A program made the position numbers and the translations under genes. From Eudromia elegans (Eukaryota > Chordata > Aves > Tinamiformes > Tinamidae): 64,000 nucleotides of DNA. The stretch covers positions 1,201,956-1,265,955 of the forward strand of contig PTEX01000197.1 in assembly GCA_003342815.1 (NCBI GenBank). Direction: 5' to 3'. Positions 49,222-61,836 of the stretch are shown piece by piece (position 1 is the first letter of the stretch; the number at the start of each line of letters is the position of its first letter). A model generated the notes under the pieces. That model was not told the DNA's origin, searched no databases, and saw nothing but the letters and a program-made list of their open reading frames with translations.

Positions 49222-51744
49222 CTGCAAAGCAAAGAAAAGGACAAAGATTCACCAGCTGAAAATAATAAAATGGCCCACAATGAAATCTCTAGGATTAAAT
49301 GTACAGTACTTGAAAGGAAGGAGAGGGGAAGGAGAAGGACTAGAGCATGTAACAACACAACACAGGGCAGAGAAAGCCTTGTCAGAAGAAAGTTGTTAGA
49401 TGCCCAAGGACGTTACTTCTGCACGCTTTCCTGTCCACACAGTTCTCTCAAACATTGTGGCAGATCATGAGGCAGGCCCTCATTTCCTTAGGAAAAATGG
49501 AAATATGCCCACAGAATCCCGGAGCTGAGTGCCTAACTGAGGGAGAGACCAGATTTAGGGGGATTTTTCTCCCTGATTCACTCCCCCTCTCCAGACACTG
49601 AAGTGCATGGCTTGTTCAGGATGCAGAGCTCCCCAAGAGAGGGCTGCATCTTAACTCTAAAATAGAAGCTCTTGGTCGTGCTGCTTATATCTCTCAGAGG
49701 TGCCGTGCCTGTCTTCCTACCACCCTGTAATTGTCTTTCTTGCTCCAAAGGGATTACATGTATTTGTGGTAGGTAAATCTGATAGTCCGTTGTCCTCCAA
49801 AAATATCCTGAGTTCCCACATATGCAACTGAAAGCATGATCTGTATTTTTTGTAACATGGTCTCAGGCTACGTTAGAAAAAGATGTAATTTTCTTGACCG
49901 TTAACTCTGATGATCCTAGATCAACAGAGAAAGACCAAAGGAGTATCCAAAGACATGAGAGGAAATATGTTTTCATTCTTCCACCTCACTTTCAGATTAA
50001 GATCTCAATTTTTTCCATTGAATTCAGAGAAGTCAGAGAAGAAGAGAAACAAGTTTTCACAGAATTCAAGAGAACAATAAATTTGAGTTCCTTATATAAA
50101 AAAAATTATATACACCTGATCATACACATACATGCTTAAAAATGCAACTATTAAAATTTTAAATTATTTTTAGATGTCACAAGGAAGCAGAAAAGACATA
50201 AACTCAATTCTACTAAAAGATATGGTTACTGAACAACAATCTCTCCCATGCACGAAGACTCCTTTCTTCAAAACTGCAGGGAGGATAAACTATTTTGAAG
50301 CTGAGATTGGGGATTTTGTATTAAAACATTGAATTGCAACAACTCTATATTTTAAAAATTTGGTTATTGTAGATAGGTGTTTGAAGCAGAGTTTATTGCT
50401 CTCTTCTCCTCCTCTTGCTATCCTCTCTAGAAAGCTCAGTAAACAAGAAAATTTATTTGAAAATGCCAAAAATTAGATTAGACCATGGTGACACCTCTGC
50501 AGTCCAAGAAATGTCTTTTTTTCTTTGCAGGCTTCATGGTATTCATGATCTATGTTTTTCTTTTTTTTTTTTGATAGAAATAAAAAAAGCAGATCCAAGG
50601 GACATCATTCAAAGCAGACAAAGGCTCAGCACTTCTGAAAGTGGGGCATTTTACTTGGATATCCAAGTCTTAGCGCTAGATTTTTAAACTCTTTGCCATA
50701 CAACACAGGGCCTTTGTCCTATTAGATTCACTACACTCTCACATTCTCAGAGCTGTGATGACACCACTCTCAGAAGCCCTTAGACCTTCATGAAAGTCCA
50801 TTGAAAGTACATTCACTGAAGAGCAGCAAAGTAGCATCCTAAAAGCATCGTCCCAGACAGATGTTACTTGTCCAGGTTTGGAGGCATTTTTCACAACCCT
50901 GCAGTAGCTTTTCAGGCAAAACCACCAAAAGGGTAATGCCTTCATCCTTCAGCAAGAATCACAGAATCATAGAATATTAAGGTTGGAAGGGACTTCTAGA
51001 GGTCATCTAGTCCAACCTCCCTGCACATGCAGGGTCTCCTAGAGCATGTAGTACAGGACTGTGTCCAAATGGGTTTTGAAGATCTCCGGGGAAGAAGACT
51101 CCACCACCTCTCTGGGCAACCTGTCCCAGTGCTCTGTCACTTTCACTGTTAAGAAGTTCTTTCTCAAGTTCCTGTGAAACTTTCGGTGCTTCAATTTTGA
51201 TGCCTCAATTTGCGGCCTTTTCCTGTAGTCCTATCGCTGGCCCCATCCTCCTTGCTACCTCCCTTGAGGTACTTATACCCACTGATTAGGTCCCCTCTCA
51301 GCCTTCTCTTCTCCAGGCTGAAGCGGCCCAGCTCTCTCAGCCTTTGCTTGTAGGGCAGATGTTCCAGTCTCTGCACTGTATTGCTTTAAATAAAATAGAC
51401 TTTTTAAGTAGTCAAAAACCTGAGGAACATTATTTCTTTTACCCTGTAAGTTTCTCCAGCTTTCTGAAACCTTTCCCCTTCCTTCTCCAGAGAGATGATT
51501 TCGCTCACTACTACAGGTGATGCTCTCAGCCTCAGTCTTTTAATGCAGGGATACTCAGTACAATATATAAAATACATATACATCCTTGCACACTTCAGCT
51601 GGTCACTGCTTGTTAAATTCCATATTAGACTGGAGGTCTACCACATACATGCACACCAGTCCTAGAAGTCAATGCAGCAGCCTCATAGAGGCCAATATGC
51701 ACATAGCACGGCTATGTTCTCTTAACTATATGTCCCCAAAGTAC
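49222..51744 (-). other. F13A1: F13A1 intron 13
   Basis: 2.5 kb, with donor AAG|GTACTT and acceptor TTTGCAG. Contains a CR1 copy in the same orientation as the gene (50957–51388). Confidence 0.85.
50957..51388 (-). mobile_element. CR1 LINE, 3' fragment in F13A1 intron 13
   Basis: On the plus strand it begins with the reverse-complemented tail (TCACAGAATCATAGAAT), so the element reads on the minus strand with its 3' end at 50957. It contains the CR1 3' UTR (CTCTAGAAGTCCCTTCCAACC) and the end of the reverse-transcriptase frame ([34 protein letters not shown]), with frameshifts. It is truncated at the 5' end. Confidence 0.94.
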
Positions 51745-51905
51745 CTTGATATGCAGCATGGGAATTTCTAGTACTGTAGCTTTCTGCACAGCCAGAATCT
51801 TTCCAGTTTCGTTGATCCGTGCCGTGACAAAGAAATGAAAGGAGGCTTGGTCCAGCAGCTCACCCAGGTACTCACTGGATTTGATCACAACATCAAAAGT
51901 ACTAG
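51745..51905 (-). CDS. F13A1: F13A1 exon 13 (end of barrel 1, start of barrel 2)
   Basis: Minus-strand exon of 161 bases after a pyrimidine-rich acceptor (GTTGTTTCTCCCATCAG), ending ATCAAG|GTACTT. It completes the Ser codon split with exon 12 and encodes 53 codons mapping to human residues 583–635, including the conserved [19 protein letters not shown] block and STVL-like IP segment. The INET sequon is present, but the protein is leaderless, so glycosylation is not expected. Confidence 0.96.
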
Positions 51906-54381
51906 CTGATGGGAGAAACAACAACAAAAAAAAAAAAAAGAAAAAAAAAGAAAGAAAGAAAAAAGTGTCTGAAGCAATCTAAAGGCTAATTATTCCTTCC
52001 TTCATAACTACCTCTGCAGGCAGCAGTTACATGAGTGAACTAAAAAAGGTGCCTAGGCACCAAAGGATGACCTTGCCAAAATATCTTTTTTTTTATTCAC
52101 CTCACATTCTCCCCTGTACCCCTTTTTTTTGTCTTTTTTTTCCCCCCTCTTCTTTTTATTCAGGCTGTGAGCATCTTGGGACAAGGGCCATGTCTATGTG
52201 TATCCTATGGTGGTCTGGCATGGTGGTTCAAGGTTGTTATTTAAAGTTTCTAGGCACTATCACAAAATAAGAAAGGATAGCAATAAATATCTATTGCACA
52301 TGAGTGTCCAAACCATCCTTTCAGTATCTTACTTGTAAATATTTGCTCATTTACTTTTCTTCAGAGAGATACCATCACGGATGCTGTTGAAGGATTCCTT
52401 TCGGGGTGCTGAGTCCATGCTGACTGCCTGGAAGGGCAGGGCCTGCACTGCTGGGTATCCTCTCTGCCCTACTTCCTGCAACATTTAGCAAGCAGGTTCT
52501 CTTGTCTCCAGCATGCCCTTGAGAGAGCTTTCATACGGTGCCTGATGATAATTATTGGAAGGAACAAGTCCCCCTTGGCTAGATTGTAGAGATACAGGGA
52601 ATCATTAATTTTAACCATATTGAACTGCAATTCCCAGCTCAACAACGGTGTGAAAATGTGATGTGCAGAGGCAGACTTGCTAACTAAGTGACCAGGAAGA
52701 ACATATAGATCTGAAGCTCTTGCCTCAATAAACATTCATTACAATCCTAGTAAACATATCAAGATCTCCCATCTGTTAACTATGATTATTGCTATTATCT
52801 ATTATTTGTATTGTATTTGTGACGTGCTGTACATACAGAGATAATTGCACATAACTGGGTAATCCCATTCACCCTCTTTCACTCTTTTGATCCACTCACA
52901 TTGAAACCATTCCTTTGATTTGGTTTCAAAGCTATTCCCTTGATGATCACCTGACCTCGATTTACCAGGTCAGTCTTAAATTTACGTCATATATTTCCCT
53001 TCCCCTCACTTTGTATCTCCTGTAAGAGAACTTCATGCAATGCTCCAAATCATAAATTACAACTGAGGCAAGGTATTCATCTGTGCAAAGTAGATAAATA
53101 AATAAATAGTTGCATTCTAATTGAATTTTATTTAACAGTGGAAGGAAAGAAGAACTTTTCTGTTTAAATTTAATCACTACAGAGAGAGAGAAAGAAAAAA
53201 AGAATAATTGATTTCCATTTCTGTAGCATCGGCTGTGCTGGTAAGTTGCCAGTATCACCTAGTGCATTTGGGAAAGCCAAGGGAGACACAACACTGAGCT
53301 GCCTTACAGGCTTTCAAAAAAATAGAGAAAACTAAATATAATGGAGAAGATGTGAGAGCACCTTTGAAAGCATCAGAAGTTTTAAGTTATTCAAATCCTC
53401 AAAGCTGTTTTCAACCCACACAATTCCTTTAATCACCATTCTGAAAATCATGCTTTTTGTTCCTGCTGTAAACTTAGTTTGCTTCATTCCTTCAATAGCA
53501 TACTCTGGAAGAATGCCTTTGGCATATCTTTATTATATTGTAATATATCGTTACCTCCTGATATATATGTACTTCCTGCCATGAACTAAGCTTACAAATT
53601 CGTCTTGAATTCCTGAAAAGGTATCCCATCATCACACCTTCAGCAGAGTATTCTCACAAAAGCCAGAAGTTGCGTCTGAGATAGATCAAGCTCCTCTGAG
53701 TGAGCTGCAATACACTGCCACTCCTAGCCAAAGCTATGTTCTTTGAGAGAAAGCAGCTCAGTGATGCCTCAGCCCCTCATGGAGACTCCGTGCTTCTTCT
53801 TCTGCTGCTAGTAACTGGCTCAGTTCTCATCTTGCACTGCCTCATTACAGGTGAGGAACCTCAAATATCAGCTGAGGAGGATGTGAATTTAAATCAGTCG
53901 GACCTACGGGACACATTCTCTGGGAGCCCAAAGTCCTGCAGCCCTCTCTGTACTTATCAGAGAGAGCTTTTGCCTTGTAGCAACATTGACAAGGCAAAGT
54001 CTTGGCTCCTGACTTGCTCAGGGGGGAAATCAAGTGGAGGATCCTCTGTTTTAGCCAAGAAGGAAGATCTTGACTCCTTGAAAGCATGTTTTTAGCTCTA
54101 GAGGCTCTGGAGGCTCTGATCCAAGAACTTGGGCTTTTCAGAGAAACAAGTGTTTGGCAGTTACCTGTTGCTGGGAGAAGCCAGGACTCCACAACTAGCC
54201 TGTTCTATAGCGCCTTGGATACCAGCAGGTCCCTGACATACTCTGAAAAGCCTTCTGAAAACGGCTGCCATGGATGACAGTAAACAGCTTGGTTACACCC
54301 AAAATAAAAGAATGTCCCCTTTCCCTACTGTGAGTAGCGCAAAATCTAGCCTTCAGCTGTATGTGCTGGGCTGCAAGGAAC

Positions 54382-54385
<4 letters not shown>

Positions 54386-54418
<33 letters not shown>
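54386..54418. repeat. T33 homopolymer run
   Basis: An uninterrupted run of 33 T (an A run on the gene's strand) in F13A1 intron 12. I looked for a processed-pseudogene end next to it and saw none. Confidence 0.95.
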
Positions 54419-54478
54419 CATGAGAAGAGAGGGCCAGGATCTCCCCAACACAGTCCAGAGGGCACTAGGAAAAGCAAA

Positions 54479-55020
54479 TCATAGAATCATAGAATCATAG
54501 AATGCTTAAGGGTGGAAGGGACTTCTAGAGGTCTGACCCTCCTGCACACGCAGGGTCTCCTAGAGCACGTGGCACAGGGTCGTGTCCAAATGGGTTTTGA
54601 AGATCTCCAGAGAAGGAGACTCCACCACCTCTCTGGGCAGCCTGTTCCAGTGCTCTGGCACCCTCACTGTCAAGAAATTCTTTCTTAAGTCCCTGTGGAA
54701 CTTTTGATGCTTCAATTTGAGGCCATTTCCTCTAGTCCTATCTGTGGCCACCACTGAGAAAAGGCCAGCCCCCTCCTCTTCGCTCCCTCCCTTGAAGTAC
54801 TTATAGACACTGATCAGGTCTCCTCTCAGCCTTGTCTTCTCCAGGCTGAACAGGCCCAGCTCTCTCAGTCTTCGCTCATAGGGCAGATGTTCCAGGCCCT
54901 TAATCATCTTTGTAGCCCTGTGCTGGACTCTCTCTAGCAGCTCCAGGTCCCTCCTGCACTGAGAAGCATCTGTGTGCTGCATCTGTAAATGCTGTAAATG
55001 CTGCATCTGTAAAGATAGGT
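54479..55020 (-). mobile_element. CR1 LINE with open reverse-transcriptase C-terminus, in F13A1 intron 12
   Basis: The reverse-complemented tail (three ATAGAATC units) starts at 54479, so the element reads on the minus strand. The end of its reverse-transcriptase frame is still open for about 150 codons (54560–55024), with [37 protein letters not shown] and [18 protein letters not shown] segments. This suggests a younger insertion than the other copies. A short deletion is seen in the 3' UTR compared with the copy at 50957. Its 5' end is marked by a small duplication of a CTGCATCTGTAAATG-like unit. Confidence 0.93.
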
Positions 55021-55588
55021 CCACACCATTAAGGTGAGTTATCTCGCAAATGTCTTTGCTGTAGATAGCAACATATTCTACTTGCAGATGAGCATTTTAG
55101 ATCACTGTAAAAGTACAAACCACTACCCAGTCTTCCAGACAGCTGTGCATCTGAAACAGCATTGAGTCTCTCCCTTGTCAGGTTCTTCCAAGAAAGTCAA
55201 GACATTCACCCCTTTCTGTCCCTTTTTGTCCCTGCAAATTGTACCTGTAGAACCAGAACTTTTTGTCCTTTTTCTGAGCTGCCGCAGGACACTTCAAGTT
55301 ATGGAAGGTGATACCTTGAAGCTTCATATCTGCATGCCTTCTCTTTCTTTTGTATCAAATAAGAATAATTGACAGTTTTCAGACATGCAGGTCCACATAA
55401 AAAAGCATTACAGAAGTAGCCTGAAGAAACCAGTCTAAAGAATGACACTGGTAGCAGGGACAGAAATAGAAGTGATACCCTATCCTTAACTACTAGAATT
55501 CGGTCTATCATGAGCAGAAACTTTGATGATGTTTAAAGACACAAAGGAAAAATGTTAGCAGGTTTGGAAATAAGTATCCCAGTCTTAC

Positions 55589-55876
55589 ATGAGGAGGGTT
55601 CCAGTGTCACATTGAAAGTGTGATTCTTGAATTCACTCTTCGTGACTCCTGTATAAAACACTATATTTCCTGAAAAGTATGCAGTAGCACTGTAATAGTT
55701 CAGGCTTTTGTTCTTGAAAGTTATAGTGACTTTAAAGTCACTACCAAGGATTGCCTTTTGTACTTGGAAGTCCATGTCAACATCTGTCTGTGGATGATAC
55801 ACAGTATCTTGTGTAATCTGCTTTTTAACACCATACATCACGGCAGTCTCCAGCGCCAGTCTCTCCTCATCTGAGC
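55589..55876 (-). CDS. F13A1: F13A1 exon 12 (calcium ligand, linker and barrel 1)
   Basis: Minus-strand exon of 288 bases after a TTCGCTGTTAG acceptor, ending TCAT|GTAAGAC. It completes the Gly codon split with exon 11 and encodes 95 codons mapping to human residues 487–581 without gaps. Glu490, a calcium ligand in human factor XIII A, is in the [10 protein letters not shown] segment. Barrel 1 follows with VDMDF.V..A.LG.DFK..ITF.N and ITFYTGV-like segments. At the place of the human second thrombin site, Lys513–Ser514, this sequence has His–Pro. Confidence 0.96.
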
Positions 55877-56455
55877 CTAACAGCGAAAAAAAAAAATATT
55901 AAAAGAGAAACAGGAGTACTGTATTAGTCCAACAATCAGTCACACAGGTGTACTACCACAAGGTGGTTGAAGTGAAAAGTGAGGATAAGTGAAATTTCCC
56001 GTGATAAAGTTAAACTTTAGAAGAACTTCACAGCTTCCAAATGACTTGTTCTTAAAGGTTCAAGACATATTTGGTAAACAGTTTGTCTGATGTTAATGGA
56101 GCTACAATTACTTTATCTGAACATCTGCCCTTCTGTCTCAGATACAAGTAAGAAATGCCTAAACAGCTGTAAAGAAATCCCATAATTATTCTGAATGTTT
56201 CAAGTTACTCCATGACTATTCTTTGTTTTCAATATAGTTCACCCAGTTTGAACCATTTCTGAGCAGCAAACAAAGCTTATGTTCTTATCAGTGAATCTGC
56301 AGTATTTTTCTGGTGGAGCTAGAAATATGAGTTTCAGAGGGCATTTTGGAAATTTTTTGTGGAGCTCCTTCAGTGCTAGAAATCTGTAAACATACAGTTA
56401 GGATTTGTTTGCAGTACATCTACCTCAGTGAGGTCTACACACCACCCTGGGTTAC
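55877..56455 (-). other. F13A1: F13A1 intron 11
   Basis: A 579-base intron, donor GAAG|GTAACC and acceptor GCTGTTAG. No other feature seen apart from a short A-run near the acceptor. Confidence 0.9.
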
Positions 56456-56609
56456 CTTCTTGGAACTTGTACTCCTCAGTGATGTCCATCATTCCATCAC
56501 TCCCAATTTTCTTGGTCACAATCAACTGCCCAACATGGCTCATGTCAATTTTTTCAATCACTTGGGCTCCATTTCTTTCTCTTCTTGAGTAAACAATATC
56601 ACTGTTCAC
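56456..56609 (-). CDS. F13A1: F13A1 exon 11 (calcium-binding part of the catalytic core)
   Basis: Minus-strand exon of 154 bases after a TTAATGTTATAG acceptor, ending in phase 1 at GAAG|GTAACC. It encodes 51 codons mapping to human residues 435–485: VNSD at the start holds the calcium ligands Asn436 and Asp438, and the final KFQE holds Glu485. The HVGQLIVTKKIG.DGMMDIT.EYKFQEG stretch is near-identical to other vertebrates. The start is a GTG codon simply because the intron is in phase 0. Confidence 0.96.
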
Positions 56610-57854
<1,245 letters not shown>

Positions 57855-57958
57855 CATCACTGGTTTCCTGGGGTGTCCCATCAACAACCTGCCATCCTCC
57901 GAAACCAACGGGAAGATCAGGTCTGGACATCCAAGCTTCATTCCAACAATGATAGTTC
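57855..57958 (-). CDS. F13A1: F13A1 exon 9 (catalytic His and Asp)
   Basis: Minus-strand exon of 104 bases encoding 34 full codons (human residues 371–404). [10 protein letters not shown] contains catalytic His373. VVDGTPQE contains catalytic Asp396, exactly 23 residues later as in human. The first base completes the Trp370 codon begun in exon 8, which fixes the acceptor at a purine-rich TCCGGAAAG, weaker than its neighbours. Human has DSTPQ where this has DGTPQ. The third member of the triad, Cys314, is on exon 7 outside the window. Confidence 0.95.
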
Positions 57959-60900
57959 CTTTCCGGATACAAGACCATAAAATAATATTATTGGAAAACA
58001 GCATAAAAAATAAAAAAACTCATGTCTTTATGTAACACTACTGCTTCAATAACCACATTCGCCAATGTAGGGGTGAAGAAGTCTATACTTGAAAAAATAT
58101 CTGTTCGGATATAACAGTTTGGTTTCTGTTAAAACCTGCAGGCCCAAACCATTCATTGTAGTTCCTTGATTTCAAATTGAGGAAGCTTTGTAATTCCTCT
58201 ACTGTGATGAAGCAATTGTCTCTGACAATAGCTCCTATTCATTGGCGATTATTGAGGTACATGAAGAGATACAAAATCACTCTTAAGCTAGGTCCCTAAA
58301 AGGAGTATGTGACAAGAGGGCCACAGTCTTTTTATCAAAGGAGAACACCTCCAACTCAATGTGCCCATTAAAGTAAACTCTGAAACTTTTTCAAGCCATT
58401 GAAGATTGCTTCACATCTAGTTGAATATCTGCCATTGAAGATCTACTTCATACCTAGTACAACTGAAGCTTTAGCATCACTGATACCTTTGTTTCCATAT
58501 CTCAAAATCAAACATGCTTATCTTGTTTCTATTAGAAGAAGATTGTGCTGATCGATAAAATGACCCTACGCAAATGCTATAAAAATATCCTCACTGGAAA
58601 TTCCTTACAAAAACTTTCCAGTGTCCCATACCAGTGAGGAGGTCAGATCTCCTAGAACATGGTTTTGCATAAAACCCATCTTAGGACCACCATAAAACCC
58701 ACTGTGGGCCCAGTGCTGCCTTTGGAGCTCAGAACAGTATGGTGAAATGTATATTTATCTGTATGGTTTACTTATGTACCCAGGCTTGCAATGTCTTCAT
58801 CAGGAAAAAGAAAAACAAACAAGCAAAACAAACAAACAGACAAAAAGAAAGAAAGGCAAAACAAAACCAAAAAACAAACCACTTCAAGTCAATTTATTTA
58901 AATTTGCCCGGTGTTTCAGAGCATTTTTGGGATGAGCTGAAAAGGCAGATCCTGTAACTCGTTTCTTGCAATATTATCAGCGTAGGGAAGGTATAAACAA
59001 GGAAGGACAATCACCAAGGAAGAGGGTCTTGCTGCAAAGTACTTAAATTGTATTATTGTAAAAGAAAAAAAAAAGAGGAATATAGAAAGGGATGGTTTTG
59101 ATTTTGTTTGCAAATTATGTATATCTCAGAGCACATGTGAATAAAATTTCAGCTGTGTAGCCACTGAAACAGCCCTTAGTGATATTAGTGGTATCAATGA
59201 TATTAGCAACCAAAATGGGGATTGTTAAATTCTGACCATTTCATTAATAATAGGTGAAAATGAGTTATGGAGCAGCTTCGGAAGGATCTGAGGCTTGTCT
59301 AACAAGACATTTCAAAGCGAAAATGAAAGTCTGAATCATGGAAAAACTTGTCAGTTAGGAGAGTTAATGAAGCAGCACTACAGAAAAGGAATTATTCAAG
59401 GAAAATGACGCACTCCTGGAGAATTATTTTATGCTGCTGGGAGTAGTCAATGCTGAATCATGCTCGCTGAGCTTTGCTGAGGTCTACCAGAAAATGGGGA
59501 CACACTTCAGGGCAGGTGGCTTTTTGAAAGCTGTTATGCTGAGATGTGAGAGAGATGATCCCTGCCCTGAAGTGCTCACTGGTACACTTTGAATCAAACT
59601 CGGATGTGTCATTGGCTTTGTGTTCTGCAGAAGAGCAACCTAAAGAGCAGGCATGAGAGAAGGATGAAAAAATTAAGGGGGTTAACCACAGCAAAAATGG
59701 CAGTTCTGCTTTGATCCTGTAATTAAACAATGCAATGTCTTACACTTCTTTAGTCACTCTGTGAAACAGAGCCTTTCTCTCTGGTAAATATTTGTACGAT
59801 TTTTAGTGCAATGAAATGAGTATTTATTTAGATCTACTGTCATGCAAACAATAAATATGCCTAATGAACAGGGAGATATTGTATATGAATGGGCAGAAAA
59901 ATAGCTTGTTCTATATGGGCTTTAGGGTGAGGTAAATGAGTGAAATGTTTCTCTCTTCAAAATGTAGCAGAAACTTCTTTCTGATAGACGAGAGCGCAGC
60001 TGAGGACCTGTAGCTATAATTTGTTAAACTGAATTGTGTAGTTCTTGTATTCTACAGCAAGCCCGAGACATTAAGGAAAGCAAGAATGGCTATACCGATC
60101 AATGTAATGACCATTAAATATTTACAGAGATAATTACGAATAGACTAAACAAAGTGATGGGAGAATTAATAAAAGATGACCAAGTGGAGTTTATGCCTGG
60201 AAGACAATTTAAGAAGGGTACTTCATATTGCTTATGAGGCAGGCACATGCTGTAACCAGCTACTGCCCTTTCACTAACTAATGAAGGCAGGCATTGGGAT
60301 TGAGAGACACATTAGGAGAAATGTGAGCTGGAAGCGAAGGGCAGGGCAGGGCGGAGGACACAGTGCAGGCCTGGACATGGATGAAAATGGGGACATGGGC
60401 CTTCTGACTTCAAACAAATTTCTGCTGAGGTACTGATGTTCTGATGTTGGTCTGCTCAGCTCTCATAGTAGGAGCTAGTCTTGATTCTCATCCAAGAGAA
60501 ATATTTTTTAAGTGTCTTTATATCATCATTAAGAAAGACAAGGAGGACAAAGTAAGGGGACAGAGCTGTACTGATGGGCTCCAATACAGCCAGTTTTATA
60601 AAAATAACTTTTTGCAAAGTCTATGTAATTCTGTATATGTGTTTTGTTATGATTGTTTCCTATCCTGAGGGAGAAAATGCTCTTTAATAAAAATAAATAA
60701 ATGCCAGAGAGACTGAGAGCAACCCCACACTCAGAGACTGATTGGAGTAAAAATCCTGGCTCCAAGTATCTCTGAAGTTTGAGGATATCTAAAATCCGAA
60801 GACTGATCAGCTCCAGCAGTTCAAGGCTATAAAATGACATATTAATAAAGAAAAGGACGCTTTGCTTTCAGTTTGCAGGAGATTATAAACAAAAGTGAGA

Positions 60901-61697
60901 AATACATTTAAAAATCATTATGATACCTTGAACTTGTCCTTAAAAACAAACAAACAAAACCAGAAAAGAAAGCAGTAATAAAAATAAAATGAAGGTTTAG
61001 AAACAAGCCATTTAAGGTCTGCATGTGGACGGCCATTGAGTGTTACAGAGAAATGGAGAACAGGACACAAAGGAGAAATGAAAAGAGGTATATGCTATAT
61101 TAACTTCTGCCCAAAGGGTTATGTGCATCATGTACTAATAAATAACACCAAGAGGATGTATTTATTCTGGATACACCAGAATGAACAAGAGACTTCAAAA
61201 AGTAATCAAGCCAAGAAAAAGTGAACCTAACATGGGAGGCTGAAAGACTGGTTCTTCAGTATATGTAAAACTGGATATCGATTTTATGGAGCATTTTCAT
61301 GGACCATTTGGGAATCTGTCCTTGACACTGAATAGGACAAGTATCTCCTAAATATGTGAAGTCAAGTACAGAGGTCACATTCAATGCTTGACCTTGAGGA
61401 GGAGAGACTTAAAGACCAGTAAGTCACAGATAATTTCTTCTGACCAGATCATGAAATCAATTTGTGCTACACTTCTCATGTCATACAGGATATGGTAGAA
61501 GTTTGAGAAAGTTACAGAACTGTCTTCCCCAAAATGATATAGAGTCCATTTCTTGCATCCTAGAGGGAGCTATTTTCTTAAATCTGATGATAGTATTTCA
61601 GTAACTTGCATGATAAGCTGGCTTTTATTATTATTATTTTCAATTGAACTGGATTATTTTGAAAAGTAATCTGACATAAGAAAGCTAGAAAACTCAC
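57959..61697 (-). other. F13A1: F13A1 intron 8
   Basis: 3.7 kb, donor TCTG|GTGAGT. AT-rich, with A/C-rich low-complexity sequence at 58800–58880 and no coding exon or clear mobile element recognised. Confidence 0.85.
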
Positions 61698-61836
61698 CAG
61701 ATAGAGTCTTTTGTATTTTTGGTGTCCAGTTTCCCTTCTTCATCCAGATAGAAGTCTAACTGTAAATTAGCATTGTTATCATGGGCAGAAGAATAGTTGG
61801 TAATGACTCTTGCAGGAATTCCCAAGCATCTCAGAA
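61698..61836 (-). CDS. F13A1: F13A1 exon 8 (catalytic core after the active-site Cys)
   Basis: Minus-strand exon of 139 bases between a CATTGCCACAG acceptor and a TCTG|GTGAGT donor. It starts in phase 1, completing a Phe codon, and ends in phase 2, completing Trp370 with exon 9. It encodes the conserved [21 protein letters not shown] segment (human residues 325–369) without gaps. It directly follows the exon that carries active-site Cys314 (YGQCWVFAGV in the family), which I searched for to the right edge and did not find. Confidence 0.96.

Larger units (their letters stand above)
51906..55588 (-). other. F13A1: F13A1 intron 12
   Basis: 3.7 kb. Contains an A/G-rich tract next to exon 13 (51922–51965), a T33 run (54386–54418) and a CR1 copy (54479–55020). 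A plus-strand frame at 53700–54095 has a hydrophobic stretch but no recognisable family. Confidence 0.85.

Noticed and set aside
49036..49470. 144-codon plus-strand frame
   Set aside because: Antisense shadow of F13A1 exon 14.
53700..54095. 131-codon plus-strand frame with a hydrophobic VLLLLLLVTGSVLIL stretch in F13A1 intron 12
   Set aside because: Length is within chance, no family recognised, and it lies antisense inside an intron.
54386..54418. T33 run as the poly-A tail of a processed pseudogene on the minus strand
   Set aside because: The adjacent sequence contains no AATAAA or recognisable gene end; a CR1 copy, which carries no poly-A tail, begins about 60 bases away.
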